Part shown: one piece after another, positions 16,888-24,841 of the stretch
How positions within the stretch are numbered: position 1 is the first letter of the stretch
How the letters are laid out: each line of letters opens with the position of its first letter
Source: Rhodobiaceae bacterium UBA7804
GTDB lineage: Bacteria > Pseudomonadota > Alphaproteobacteria > Parvibaculales > Parvibaculaceae
Length of the DNA stretch: 64,000 nt
Direction: 5' to 3'
Assembly (NCBI GenBank): GCA_002480495.1
Contig: DLCG01000008.1
Location: 413,363-477,362 of the forward strand
Notes under the pieces: generated by a model
Seen by the model: only the letters and a program-made list of their open reading frames with translations
Told to the model about the DNA's origin: nothing
Database searches by the model: none
Translations under genes and position numbers: made by a program

Positions 16888-17301
16888 TCACATCGCCGCG
16901 AAGGAAATCTCGCCTGCGCTTTCGAGCGCGAGGTCAAAGCCGACTTCACCGTCATGGTCGCCGGAAAATTCCAGCGCCGTGATCTGGAACGGTCCTTCCA
17001 CCGTGCCGAAATCGGGGATCACCACCTGCCAGCGGCGGATCGCGCCCGCGAAGAAGATCTCGCGCACACTCGCATCCGACGCCGCGTCACGGAAAATGCC
17101 GCGCCCGGTGATCGCCGCCGAGCGGACGCCCGCGCCTTCCAGCAGCTCACGCCACCGGCCCGTGGATTCCGCATGGGTCACATCCACCGCCCGCGCATTG
17201 AAGGCGATGGCGCGCGAGCGCAAACCCGCCACGGTCACGAAACTCCCCTCGCCCGTGCCGTCGAGCTTCAGCAGCAGGTCCTTGCCTTTCTGGGCCGTCA
17301 T
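16888..17301 (-). CDS. major tail protein (GTA g9-like)
   Basis: 137 aa. Forms the tail tube of the GTA particle. TIGR02126 / TP901-1 family signature: AQKGKDLLLKLDG at the N-terminus, FVTVAGLRSRAIAFNARAVDVTHAESTGRWRELL, and ITALEFSGDHDGEVGFDLALESAGEISF at the C-terminus. RBS GGGAG 7 bases before the ATG. A poly-C run of 11 (17319-17329) and an intergenic dyad element lie directly upstream, between this gene and the g8-like gene. Confidence 0.95.
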   Translation of the reverse strand: MTAQKGKDLLLKLDGTGEGSFVTVAGLRSRAIAFNARAVDVTHAESTGRWRELLEGAGVRSAAITGRGIFRDAASDASVREIFFAGAIRRWQVVIPDFGTVEGPFQITALEFSGDHDGEVGFDLALESAGEISFAAM

Positions 17302-17317
17302 TCATCGTCTCCCATGT

Positions 17318-17425
17318 TCCCCCCCCCCCGCCGCTTCGCGGCGACCTCCCCCCTCAAGGGGGAGGTAAAGCGTTGCAGCTCGTTAGCCCTCCCCCCTTGA
17401 GGGGGAGGGTTGGGTGGGGGGTAAA
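17318..17425. repeat. intergenic dyad element with poly-C tract
   Basis: Contains an 11-base C run (17319-17329), a small hairpin GCCGCTTCGCGGC, and two inverted copies of CCTCCCCCxTxxAAGGGGGAGG (ACCTCCCCCCTCAAGGGGGAGGT region and its reverse-oriented partner near 17388-17410). Similar elements occur at 23240-23300, 23403-23455 and, in a variant form, at 63229-63290. This architecture is common between alphaproteobacterial genes. Confidence 0.75.
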
Positions 17426-17434
17426 AGAAAATGC

Positions 17435-17824
17435 CTAAAGCTCTTCCGTCACCGCGCGAAAGCGGATCGTGCCGCGCCAGGTGATGCCGTCCGCCTCGCG
17501 CCGCGTCGTCCCGTCGAGGAAACGAAGATTGACGAGCGCATGTCCCTCAAGCGTCAGCGCCACGTCATGAAGCCCCGCGTTCACCGCGCCCATGATGCGC
17601 TTCACCTCCGCGCGGCCGCCGCCCCGCGAAAACGCATGGAAGATGAGCCGGTGTTCCATGCCGCCCGGCCAGTCGCGCGTCTCGTTTTCGCCGATGGCGA
17701 GATAGGGGAACCCCGCATCGCCCGGCACATTGTCGTAAATGCGCGTGGCCAAGAGCGCGGCAAGATCCTCATCGCCCGCAAGCCGCGCATAGATCGCCTT
17801 CTGCAGTTCGAGGTCGGCGCTCAT
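17435..17824 (-). CDS. GTA g8-like tail terminator protein (DUF3168)
   Basis: 129 aa. DUF3168 family: ELQKAIYARLAGDEDLAALLATRIYDNVPGDAGFPYLAIGE, then AWNT-like middle HRLIFHAFSRGGGRAEVKRIMGAVNAGLHD and ALVNLRFLDGTTRREADGITWRGTIRFRAVTEEL. Forms the ring that terminates the tail tube and meets the head. Its ATG overlaps the stop of the head-tail adaptor gene, so the two are translationally coupled. Confidence 0.93.
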   Translation of the reverse strand: MSADLELQKAIYARLAGDEDLAALLATRIYDNVPGDAGFPYLAIGENETRDWPGGMEHRLIFHAFSRGGGRAEVKRIMGAVNAGLHDVALTLEGHALVNLRFLDGTTRREADGITWRGTIRFRAVTEEL

Positions 17825-18147
17825 CTTGTCCCCTCACAGGTGAGTTCGAGAAAGCGCTTCCGTCCATCCGGGTCGCGGAGGCTCGTAATGTTCAGCACAC
17901 GCTCCTTCCAGAGCACGCGCATTTCCGTGGTGATGCCCGAGCGGTAGCGGATGGTGAGCGTGAGGGCGGCATGTGCGGCCAGCCTTCCGCCGGCGAGCCT
18001 CTCCTGCCCGCGCCTTTCTTCCACCTTCGCCCAGACGGTCGCGCCGCTCGTCCATGTTATGTTCGCGCCGCCTGCTCCATCCGGCGTCCGCTGCGGCGAT
18101 TGCAGCGTCACGCGCTCGCGCATCTCGCCGATCGCAATGCCCGTCAC
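17821..18147 (-). CDS. head-tail adaptor protein (GTA g7-like)
   Basis: 108 aa. Phage head-tail joining family (PF05521): REREVTLQSPQRTPDGAGGA-type N-terminus (here MRERVTLQSPQRTPDGAGG), TWAKVEE, and the C-terminal MRVLWKERVLNITSLRDPDGRKRFLELTCE. Connects the connector ring to the tail. Overlaps both neighbours by 4 bases, consistent with one tightly coupled translation unit. Confidence 0.92.
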   Translation of the reverse strand: MTGIAIGEMRERVTLQSPQRTPDGAGGANITWTSGATVWAKVEERRGQERLAGGRLAAHAALTLTIRYRSGITTEMRVLWKERVLNITSLRDPDGRKRFLELTCEGTR

Positions 18148-18704
18148 AGCCGCATTCTCCGGAAAGGCTTCACCAGCGCGGAGACCGTGCGCGGCAGTTT
18201 CGCGCCATCTCCGACAGGTTCGCGATGTTCGAACCAGTGCGCGGCGAGCATCAGCACCGCCTGCCGGAGCGGCATGGGCACATCCGCCACCGCGCCATAG
18301 CCCGCGCGAAAGTCGATCACGATGCCTGCAAGCCGCGTCGCGGGCATGGGCCAGGCCTGCCCCCGCTTCACGGCAATGCGCGGATGCTCGCCCGTCTCCG
18401 CCTCGTAGAAAGCCGGATCGAGCGGCAGCATCGCGCCGCTCAGCGAGGCGACCTTCACCGCCATCACTTCGCTCACCGGCGCGAGCGGAATTGCCAGCGG
18501 ACCCGAAGGCCAGTCGTCCAGCGTCAGCCGCCAGCTTTGCTCCACGAAGGCGCGCCGCGTTTCCGCTTCGAGCGCCGCCCGCGCCGCAGTCAGAAGCGCC
18601 GTCAAGAGCGCGTCCTCCTCCGTCGCGTCGAGCTTCAGATGCGCCCGCGCTTCGGCGAGCGACACCGGCTCCTCGGCGGGGCCGCTGAGAAGGGTCAGGG
18701 TCAT
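18144..18704 (-). CDS. head-tail connector (GTA g6-like)
   Basis: 186 aa. Phage gp6-like / TIGR02215 family: PAEEPVSLAEARAHLKLDATEEDALLTALLTAARAALEAETRRAF, then LDDWPSGPLAIPLAPVSEVMAVKV and IDFRAGYGAVADVPMPLRQAVLMLAAHWFEHREP near the C-terminus. Forms the connector below the portal. Overlaps the next gene by 4 bases. A GC-rich hairpin separates it from the capsid-adjacent gene. Confidence 0.92.
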   Translation of the reverse strand: MTLTLLSGPAEEPVSLAEARAHLKLDATEEDALLTALLTAARAALEAETRRAFVEQSWRLTLDDWPSGPLAIPLAPVSEVMAVKVASLSGAMLPLDPAFYEAETGEHPRIAVKRGQAWPMPATRLAGIVIDFRAGYGAVADVPMPLRQAVLMLAAHWFEHREPVGDGAKLPRTVSALVKPFRRMRL

Positions 18705-18737
18705 GTGTGGTTCCTATTGAACAGAAGACTCAGGTCC

Positions 18738-18759
18738 CACCCGCCCCTGGGGGCGGGTG
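18738..18759. other. perfect 10-bp inverted repeat between head genes
   Basis: CACCCGCCCC and GGGGCGGGTG separated by two bases, 33 bases upstream of the g6-like start. Very stable hairpin in the mRNA but no T-run on either strand, so not an intrinsic terminator. Could slow decay or processing of the transcript between capsid and connector genes. Confidence 0.7.
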
Positions 18760-18779
18760 AGCAGAGAGGCAAGAGCTGA

Positions 18780-19211
18780 TTACTCCACCGGCTTCAGCTG
18801 CGCGGCACCGAGAAGGGCGAGCGCCGCTATGGGCGTTCCCTCCTCGTGTTCGCCTTCGAGAACGACACCCACGCGCGTGTAACGCGCGGGCCCCGCATAG
18901 CCGATGCGATAGTCGCGCATGTCCTGGCCGTCCGCATCGAGGCGGGCAAAAGTGCCCGTCTCGTCCGGCGCATCGCCCAGCACTTCATGCGCCGCCGTCA
19001 CCGGCATCCATGTCGCGCCGTCGTCGGAGGCCTCCAGCACGCAGGCGATCGAGACCTCGTCCGAGAGCTCGTCGCCGGCCGTGCCGATGCAGACGATGTG
19101 TTCCACCGCGCCGAAGCCGCGCCTGTCGACGGGCGCGCCGTAGCGCGTTTCCGCCGTCAGCTTCGGATCGAGCGTCAGCACCGTCTTCAGGTTGCTGTGC
19201 AGATCGCGCAT
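18780..19211 (-). CDS. capsid-adjacent GTA protein, unknown
   Basis: 143 aa from MRDLHSNLKTVLTLDP, chosen because GAGGTG precedes that ATG. Predicted mostly beta: GFGAVEHIVCIGTAGDELSDE, then ACVLEASDDGATWMPV and YRIGYAGPARYTRVGVVLEGEHEEG. Starts 8 bases after the capsid stop, on the same operon. The R. capsulatus GTA has no gene here, but position and beta content suggest a head-decoration or spike protein. That function is a guess from context. Confidence 0.75.
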   Translation of the reverse strand: MRDLHSNLKTVLTLDPKLTAETRYGAPVDRRGFGAVEHIVCIGTAGDELSDEVSIACVLEASDDGATWMPVTAAHEVLGDAPDETGTFARLDADGQDMRDYRIGYAGPARYTRVGVVLEGEHEEGTPIAALALLGAAQLKPVE

Positions 19212-19219
19212 CGTGCACC

Positions 19220-20524
19220 TCACGCCGAGAACTGGAGGAACTTGATCGCCTCGAAGTTCTGCACGCCGCCGCCCACGCGCTTCGTCGTATAGAAGAGCAC
19301 GTAAGGTTTCGCGCTGTAGGGATCGCGCAGCACGCGCACGCCCAGCCGGTCGACGATGAGATAACCGCGTTTGAAATCGCCGAAGGCGATGGCGGGCGCG
19401 TCCGCCGCGATGGAGGGCATGTCTTCGGCCTCCGTCACCGGATAGTTGAGCAGCGTCGGCGGCTGCCCGGCCGCGAGTGCCGGCTGCCAGAGATAGTTGC
19501 CGTCCATGTCCTTGAACTTGCGGATCGCGGCCTGCGTCGCGCGGTTCATGACGAAGCGCCCGTTCGCGCGGTAGCCCGCCTTCACCGCATAGATGAGGTC
19601 GATCAGCTTGTCGCCCGGATTGGATGTGGGAAAGCCGCCCTCATTGCCGCTGGCGATGAAGCCGAGCTTGCCCCATTCCCAGTCGCCCTCTTCCACGCGC
19701 TCATAGTCGAGGAAGCCGCGCGGCTTCTTCTCGCCATCGCCCGTGACGAAGGCGGCGCCTTCCTGTTCGGCGAAAGCGGTCTGCACCTCTTCGGCGAGCC
19801 ACTGATCGATATTCACCGCCGCATCGTCGAGCAGCGTCGGCGTCGCGGCCGGCATGGCATAGAGCTCCATCGCGGGGAACTCCAGTTCGGCGAGCGTCGG
19901 CGATGCCGTCTGCGGCCGCGTTTCCGTTTCACCGACCCAGCCCGTCTGCAGCCCGCCCTTCGAGAAGGGCTTCTTGTAGCTCGCCGCGCCGATCTGCCTG
20001 ATCCCCGCAATCGCGCGGATGGGCGAAACCTCGGAGACGATGCGGTCGATCATGCGCTCGGTCTCCGCCGGCACCAGGTAGCCGCCATCGGGATCGGACT
20101 GCGCCGAGAGCGCCTTCGCCTCCAGCCCGCGCAGCTCATGCGCCTCGCCCTTCCTCACATAGCGTTCGAAGGCGCGCTTGTGTTCGCGTGCGCCCGCGCC
20201 CGTCTCCGCGCCCCCGCCGATCTCCGGGCGGCGCGCGGCCAGCGTCAGTTCGTCGAGCTTCTTCTTCTGCATGTCGAGCGCGCGGTTGATGCGCTCCACC
20301 TTTTCCTCCGCCAGCACGTCGGCCGAGAGCTTGCGTTCCAGCTCGCCGAGCCGCTCGTCATTCGCGGACTTGAAGTCCTCGAAGGACGACAGGAACTCGT
20401 CCATCGCGTCGCGCACTTCATGTGCGCTTGCGCTCCGCGCATGCTCGCTCTTCGTTTCCGGCGCGCGCGCCTCTTCCTTCAGCGACGCGCCGATGCGCGG
20501 CACGCCGTCATTCCAATGCGACAT
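19220..20524 (-). CDS. major capsid protein, HK97 fold (GTA g5-like)
   Basis: 434 aa. N-terminal ~110 residues are charged and coiled-coil-like (FLSSFEDFKSANDERLGELERKLSADVLAEEKVERI), the scaffold-like delta region removed by the prohead protease. The HK97 core begins near SDPDGGYLVPAETERMIDRIVSEVSPIRAIAGIRQI and ends with DRLGVRVLRDPYSAKPYVLFYTTKRVGGGVQNFEAIKFLQFSA. Assembles the icosahedral GTA head. Lies 27 bases downstream of the prohead protease gene. Confidence 0.96.
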   Translation of the reverse strand: MSHWNDGVPRIGASLKEEARAPETKSEHARSASAHEVRDAMDEFLSSFEDFKSANDERLGELERKLSADVLAEEKVERINRALDMQKKKLDELTLAARRPEIGGGAETGAGAREHKRAFERYVRKGEAHELRGLEAKALSAQSDPDGGYLVPAETERMIDRIVSEVSPIRAIAGIRQIGAASYKKPFSKGGLQTGWVGETETRPQTASPTLAELEFPAMELYAMPAATPTLLDDAAVNIDQWLAEEVQTAFAEQEGAAFVTGDGEKKPRGFLDYERVEEGDWEWGKLGFIASGNEGGFPTSNPGDKLIDLIYAVKAGYRANGRFVMNRATQAAIRKFKDMDGNYLWQPALAAGQPPTLLNYPVTEAEDMPSIAADAPAIAFGDFKRGYLIVDRLGVRVLRDPYSAKPYVLFYTTKRVGGGVQNFEAIKFLQFSA

Positions 20525-20551
20525 GTGTCGTCTCCAGATTGTGTTTCGGGT

Positions 20552-21217
20552 TCAGTTCGTGAAAAGCCGGGCCGCCGCGCGCAGCGCGCGGGCGAGCGCC
20601 TGGTCGCCGCCTCCCGCCTCCCGCGGGGCAGGCAGCGCCTTGAAGCCGCGCTGGATGATCGTGCGGGCTTCCATCCGGCTGAACCCAGCGTCCTGCGTGA
20701 GCCAGCGTTCGAATTCGCGTGTCGTGGGCCGCCCCTCCTTCACCGCGCTCACCCGCGCGGCGGGCAGCATCGGAAAGGTCACGACCGAAATCTCCCAGAG
20801 GTCCACCTCGATCAGCCGCCTGGCGCCGCTCGCGCGGTCCGTCTCCGCCTTCACGACGTGATAGCCGATCGAAAGCCCGTCGACGGCGCCCGCCCGCATC
20901 AGCGTCAGCACCTCGCGGGCGCGCCGGACATCGGTGAGCAATTGCCCGCGCACGAAGAGCCCGCGCGCATCCTCCTTTATCTCCTCCCAGGTGCCGATCA
21001 CCTCGTTCGGCTCATGCTGGTAGAGAAGCTTCACGCCGCGGGCGCCCCGCTTCAGCAGCGATTTACGGAACGCGCCGGGCATCACTACGTCGCGGCCCAG
21101 ATCCTCCGTCCCGAAAAGCGAGGCATAGCCCTCGAAGCTCCCATCCGCCTTCACCGCCTTCGCCTCGAAGCGCGCGGCCTTCCGCTCGCCCGCCGCATTC
21201 TCCACGGGTTCTCTCAC
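20552..21217 (-). CDS. HK97-family prohead protease (GTA g4-like)
   Basis: 221 aa from a GTG with GGAGG 6 bases in front. Cuts the capsid delta region during maturation. Family features: FEGYASLFGTEDLGRDVVMPGAFRKSL, LLYQHEPNEVIGTWEEI (catalytic His), DGLSIGYHVV (catalytic Ser region) and LIEVDLWEISVVTFPMLPAARVSAVK. An intrinsic terminator lies 33 bases upstream of the start and no promoter is visible in between, so expression depends on read-through or on a signal I cannot see. Confidence 0.95.
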   Translation of the reverse strand: MREPVENAAGERKAARFEAKAVKADGSFEGYASLFGTEDLGRDVVMPGAFRKSLLKRGARGVKLLYQHEPNEVIGTWEEIKEDARGLFVRGQLLTDVRRAREVLTLMRAGAVDGLSIGYHVVKAETDRASGARRLIEVDLWEISVVTFPMLPAARVSAVKEGRPTTREFERWLTQDAGFSRMEARTIIQRGFKALPAPREAGGGDQALARALRAAARLFTN

Positions 21218-21250
21218 TCGTTTCCTCCGTATGGGGATGTTTCGCGCAAC

Positions 21251-21274
21251 AAAAAAGGCGCCCGGAGGCGCCTT
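21251..21274 (-). terminator. intrinsic terminator ahead of the prohead protease gene
   Basis: On the minus strand: AAGGCGCC, loop TCCG, GGCGCCTT followed by four more T (six T in a row in total). An 8-bp GC-rich perfect stem with T-run is a textbook rho-independent terminator. It would stop transcripts coming from the terminase and portal genes before g4. Confidence 0.8.
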
Positions 21275-21287
21275 CGCAACCCACAGG

Positions 21288-21391
21288 TGTCACCCCTGCG
21301 AAAGCCGGGGCCCATGGGACGATGATTAGAATTGGAGAGTCAGATGGATCCCGGCTCATGTCCCGGCGAAAGCCGGGATCACCGGATGACA
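21288..21391. repeat. degenerate BIME-like repeat pair within the GTA
   Basis: Two divergent copies of a ~27-base element of the GTCATCCCGGCGAAAGCCGGG type: one at 21288-21314 (with TGCGAAAGCCGGGG) and one with two overlapping halves at 21345-21391. A clean, perfectly inverted pair of the same element is at 25397-25537. Confidence 0.7.
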
Positions 21392-21410
21392 GTTGGGGGT
21401 TGAAGCGGCC

Positions 21411-21650
21411 TCACCTCCCCAGCCTCTCCTCGATCCTCTCCAGCGCCGCGTTCGCGGCCTTTGTCTGCTCCTCCAGCCGCGCGGTGCGCTCGACGAGTTC
21501 GCCGATCCGCTCCGTCCGCGCCTCGAGCGCGCCGAGCCGCTCGTTCGCCGCGCCCGCCCAGAGAAGCGCCGCCGCCGTCTGCGCGAGGATCGTGACGATC
21601 ACGGCGAGCGGCACGCGCCGGTCGATTGCCCACCGGTCCATCGTCCCCAT
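21411..21650 (-). CDS. small membrane coiled-coil protein of the GTA (g3.5-like)
   Basis: 79 aa from the ATG at 21650, with GAGGCG in front (an in-frame ATG at 21641 is possible). Short cytoplasmic start, one hydrophobic helix (VPLAVIVTILAQTAAALLWA), then a heptad-rich coiled coil (LGALEARTERIGELVERTARLEEQTKAANAALERIEERL). Such a gene between portal and protease matches the position of the small g3.5-type gene of R. capsulatus. Exact role unknown. Confidence 0.7.
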   Translation of the reverse strand: MGTMDRWAIDRRVPLAVIVTILAQTAAALLWAGAANERLGALEARTERIGELVERTARLEEQTKAANAALERIEERLGR

Positions 21651-21710
21651 TGGCGCCTCTTTCGTGTATGCTGTCTCTTCCACCGGCTCGCCCCTTTCGA
21701 AAGACCCGAT

Positions 21711-22013
21711 ATGACGAATGACCTCTGGATGATCCTGATCATGGGCATGGCGCTTGCCTGTGGCCCCGTGCTCCTCGTATGGCTCGAAGAGCGCACGCGC
21801 GCGCGCGGCGCTTCCGTGCCCGCCCTCGTCACCATCAAGGGCTATCGCATCACGCCGCACAGCGCCTTCAGCCTCGTCATCGCGGTCATGCTGATCTATC
21901 TCTCCTGGCAGATGCGCGGCATCGGCCTCGGTTTCGTCTTCATGGTCTTCGGCTTCGTGGATGTGATCGTCGCCGTGCAGAACATCAGGAAGTCGAAACG
22001 CTCCTCGACCTGA
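21711..22013 (+). CDS. small multi-pass membrane protein, plus strand inside the GTA
   Basis: 100 aa. Three hydrophobic segments (about 5-23, 47-62, 68-88) with a charged loop LEERTRARG and a basic C-terminus IRKSKRSS. No family recognised. It begins 60 bases before the start of the divergently read coiled-coil gene and its stop overlaps the 3' end of the portal gene by 29 bases, an unusual tail-to-tail overlap in a cluster read the other way. Probably an accessory insertion. Confidence 0.7.
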   Translation: MTNDLWMILIMGMALACGPVLLVWLEERTRARGASVPALVTIKGYRITPHSAFSLVIAVMLIYLSWQMRGIGLGFVFMVFGFVDVIVAVQNIRKSKRSST

Positions 22014-23193
22014 CACCGCTCACCCCTCGTCCATATCCCACCGCCTCGCGCTTTTCCTCGTCGCTGAGGAAGTCCGCGCGGCCGACCCGCGCCCAGAGCG
22101 CGTCGCGGTCCGCCGAAAGCGCGTCGATGCCGTCCGCGTCGTACCAGAGCCGCAGGCGCCCCTCATAGCGGCTCCCGAGCCAATGCGTCAGCGCCCGCGC
22201 GGTGCGGCCCGCAAGCGGCAGCACGGTCCCGCGCCAGAAGGCCCGGTTCGCCTCGCGCAAATTCGCGTAGGTGTTGTCGCCGGGAATGCCGAGCAGCATG
22301 GGCGGCACGCCGAAGGCGAGCGCGATCTCGCGCGCGGCGGCGTGCTTCGTTTCGATGAAATCCATCTCCTTCGGAGAAAGCCCCATGCTCGTCCAGTCGA
22401 GCCCGCCTTCGAGCAGCAGCGGCCGCCCGGCATTCGCCGCGCCCTGGTAGTTCTCGGCGAGTTCGCGCTTCAGCCGTTCGAACTGGTCTTCGGACAGGTT
22501 CTGCCCCGTCTCGCCGCCCTTGTAGACGAGCGCGCCGGAAGGCCGCGCCGCATTGTCGAGCAGCGACTTGTTCCAGCCGCCCGCCGCATTGTGGATGTCG
22601 ATGGCGCAGGCCGCCGCCTCCAGCGGGCTCATCCCGTAATAGTCGTCCACCGGGTTGAAAAGCCGCATATGGAGCACCGGGCTCCGCGTCCCGCAAGGGA
22701 TCGTCACGATCCGTCCGTTGACGGAATATTCGTAGGCCTCGGGCCAGCCCGCCCGGCCCGGCACGGCTTTCATGCGGTCGGGCCGCAACACATAAAGCTC
22801 GCGAGGCGCGCCCTCCACCTCCACAAGCTCCATGTAGCTGTTCCCGGCGACTTCCAGAAAGCTGTACCAGCTCTCGAAGAAATCCGCGCCGGACTGCCCC
22901 TCGTTCGGCCGCTCGATCAGCTCGAGCAGCGGATGCTCGCTCAGCTCCCTGTCCCCGTCATAGATAAGCCAGGGCAGGCTTGCCGCCGCTTCCGCGATCA
23001 TGCGCACGCAGCGATAGGCGATGGCGTTCCGCCGGTAGCCCTCGTCCGCCAGCGCCGCATAGTCGCGCGGCGTCCAGACGGGCCGCCCCTGCATATGCAG
23101 CGCGATCATCGGCGCGACGCGGCTTTCCTTCTTTTCGGGCACGGGCGCGCGCCCGCGCATCGCGCCGAGAAGCGCGGCAAGCGGATTGGGCAT
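21985..23193 (-). CDS. phage portal protein (GTA g3-like)
   Basis: 402 aa from MPNPLAALLGAMRG. Forms the dodecameric ring at the head vertex through which DNA passes. HK97 portal family features: NAIAYRCVRMIAEAAASLPWLIYDGDRELSEHPLLELIERPNEGQSGADFFESWYSFLEVAGNSYMELV, VYKGGETGQNLSEDQFERLKRELAENYQG, and the C-terminal ALAFGVPPMLLGIPGDNTYANLREANRAFWRGTVLPL. Lies 289 bases downstream of the terminase, a gap filled by dyad repeats. Confidence 0.95.
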   Translation of the reverse strand: MPNPLAALLGAMRGRAPVPEKKESRVAPMIALHMQGRPVWTPRDYAALADEGYRRNAIAYRCVRMIAEAAASLPWLIYDGDRELSEHPLLELIERPNEGQSGADFFESWYSFLEVAGNSYMELVEVEGAPRELYVLRPDRMKAVPGRAGWPEAYEYSVNGRIVTIPCGTRSPVLHMRLFNPVDDYYGMSPLEAAACAIDIHNAAGGWNKSLLDNAARPSGALVYKGGETGQNLSEDQFERLKRELAENYQGAANAGRPLLLEGGLDWTSMGLSPKEMDFIETKHAAAREIALAFGVPPMLLGIPGDNTYANLREANRAFWRGTVLPLAGRTARALTHWLGSRYEGRLRLWYDADGIDALSADRDALWARVGRADFLSDEEKREAVGYGRGVSGVRSRSVSTS

Positions 23194-23239
23194 GGATGTG
23201 GTTCTCCGATTGTAAAGTCCGTGTCGCCCCGGCTCACCG

Positions 23240-23455
23240 GGTTGCCCTTCGCCTCCCCCTTGCGGGGAGGCCGGGAAATTCGCGGATCCCGTGAATTTCC
23301 CGGGTGGGGGTTCCGGGCAGTGAGGCAACCGGTGATGGCGAAATCAAGTTCCCGCAGGACGGCTCATTCCAGCAGAGGAAAGAGGAAGAAGTTCAGCAAG
23401 GAGCCCCCCACCCGATCCGCTTTGCGGATCGACCTCCCCGCAAGGGGGAGGTGAA
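23240..23455. repeat. two dyad repeat elements between terminase and portal
   Basis: First element about 23240-23300: GCCTCCCCCTTGCGGGGAGG hairpin followed by a GGGAAATTCGCGGATCCCGTGAATTTCCC hairpin and GGGTGGGGG. Second about 23403-23455: CCCCCCACCC, hairpin GATCCGCTTTGCGGATC, then ACCTCCCCGCAAGGGGGAGGT. Both have the two-hairpin layout seen at 17318-17425. The remaining bases of this 289-base gap hold no recognisable gene or promoter. Confidence 0.75.
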
Positions 23456-23482
23456 GAGAAGAGCACCCTCCTGACGCTCCCC

Positions 23483-24841
23483 TTACAACCTTCGCATCCT
23501 CGGCTCCCCGGCCTCGCCGGAGAGCATCAGCTCCGTCAGCGCCCACACCAAGGCATCGAGCCGGTCGGGGCTTTTCGCGCCGGGCGTCCAGTCGCACATC
23601 TGGTCTTCCAGTTTCGCGAGCCCGCCCACGTGATGCACGAGCCCGCGCTCATATAAAGCCGCGATGGGTTCCGCGCGGACGCGCTTTCCCCTTGTCGCCC
23701 GCACCAGCCGGATCGGCGCATCCGGCATTTCCTGCCGCATCACGCTTTCCACCATCTCGCCGCCCATGTTCGCTTCGGCGACGATCCTGTCCGCCTCATG
23801 CGCGCGGTAGCAGCCGGCCACGCGCTTTGCCCAGGCGAGCGGCGAGAGCCGCCCCAGCGAGCGGTCGTCCAGCACATAGGCCTGACCGTCCTCGCCGATC
23901 CCGGCGCAGACGATGCCGCATTCGTCCGATTTCGCGCCGCCCGTCGCGGGCGGGTCGACGCCCACCACCACGCGGACGAGCAGGGGCGCGCGCTCGATCC
24001 GGCCCCGCTCGATCAGCTCGCGGTTCCAGAGCGCATCCGGATTGTCCTCGATCAGTTCGGCGTCGAGTTCCTGCCGCCCGAGCCGCGTGCCCTCGTAGCG
24101 CGAGATCACCGCGCGGAAAAATCCGTCCGCCAGGTTCGCGCGGTTCGCATGGGTGGAAGCCCGCGTCACCGCCGTTCGCCTGTCCGCGATCAGCCGTTTG
24201 AGCACGGGCACGGGCCTGGGCGTCGTCGTCATCACCTGTCGCGGGTTCTCGCCCAGCCGCAATCCGAATTGCAGCATGTCCCAGGCCGCTTCCGCATAGC
24301 GCCATTTCGCAAGCTCGTCGCCCCAGGCCGCATCGAATTGAGGGCCCCGAAGGCTTTCGGGCTCGCCCGCCGAAAAGACATGAGCCACAGCGCCATTCGG
24401 CCAGAGAAGCCGCCGCCGCGAAACTTCATAGCGCGGCCGCTCGCCTTCCCTCGCAATGCTCCTGAGCCCCGAAGGCCCGTCGATCATCACCTCGCGCACA
24501 TCGCCGAGCGTTTCGCCGACAAGCGCGATCCGCCCCGCCCGGCCAGCATCGACTTCCCCCTGCACCCATTCGGCGCCCGCGCGCGTCTTGCCCGCGCCGC
24601 GCCCGCCCAGCACCAGCCATGTCGTCCACTCGCCCTCCGGCGCGAGCTGGTCGTCCCGCGCCCAGAAGCGCCAGTCAGCGTGGAGCAGCCGCGCCTCTCG
24701 CGGCGTCAGGCTTTTGAGGAACTCTTCCCTTGCCTCCGCCGCCAGCGAGGCGAGAAAGCCTGCTCTCAAGCTCGGCGCGGATGCTTTCGTCCTCCGCGCG
24801 GCGTCTTGCCTTGTCGGCCTCGGGGTCGTTTCGTTTGGCAA
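23483..24841 (-). CDS. terminase large subunit (GTA g2-like)
   Basis: 452 aa if the TTG at 24841 is used (AAAGG about 8 bases upstream); it then overlaps the small-subunit gene by 167 bases, so a later start near 24769 is possible. Packages DNA into the head. ATPase with Walker A GGRGAGKT (about residues 79-86), Walker B-like AAWGDELAKW, coupling motif TTTPRP, and the RNase H-like nuclease domain with VVGVDPPATGGAKSDECGIVCAG and later RLDALVWALTELML. GTA terminases cut host DNA with little sequence specificity. Confidence 0.93.
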   Translation of the reverse strand: MPNETTPRPTRQDAARRTKASAPSLRAGFLASLAAEAREEFLKSLTPREARLLHADWRFWARDDQLAPEGEWTTWLVLGGRGAGKTRAGAEWVQGEVDAGRAGRIALVGETLGDVREVMIDGPSGLRSIAREGERPRYEVSRRRLLWPNGAVAHVFSAGEPESLRGPQFDAAWGDELAKWRYAEAAWDMLQFGLRLGENPRQVMTTTPRPVPVLKRLIADRRTAVTRASTHANRANLADGFFRAVISRYEGTRLGRQELDAELIEDNPDALWNRELIERGRIERAPLLVRVVVGVDPPATGGAKSDECGIVCAGIGEDGQAYVLDDRSLGRLSPLAWAKRVAGCYRAHEADRIVAEANMGGEMVESVMRQEMPDAPIRLVRATRGKRVRAEPIAALYERGLVHHVGGLAKLEDQMCDWTPGAKSPDRLDALVWALTELMLSGEAGEPRMRRL

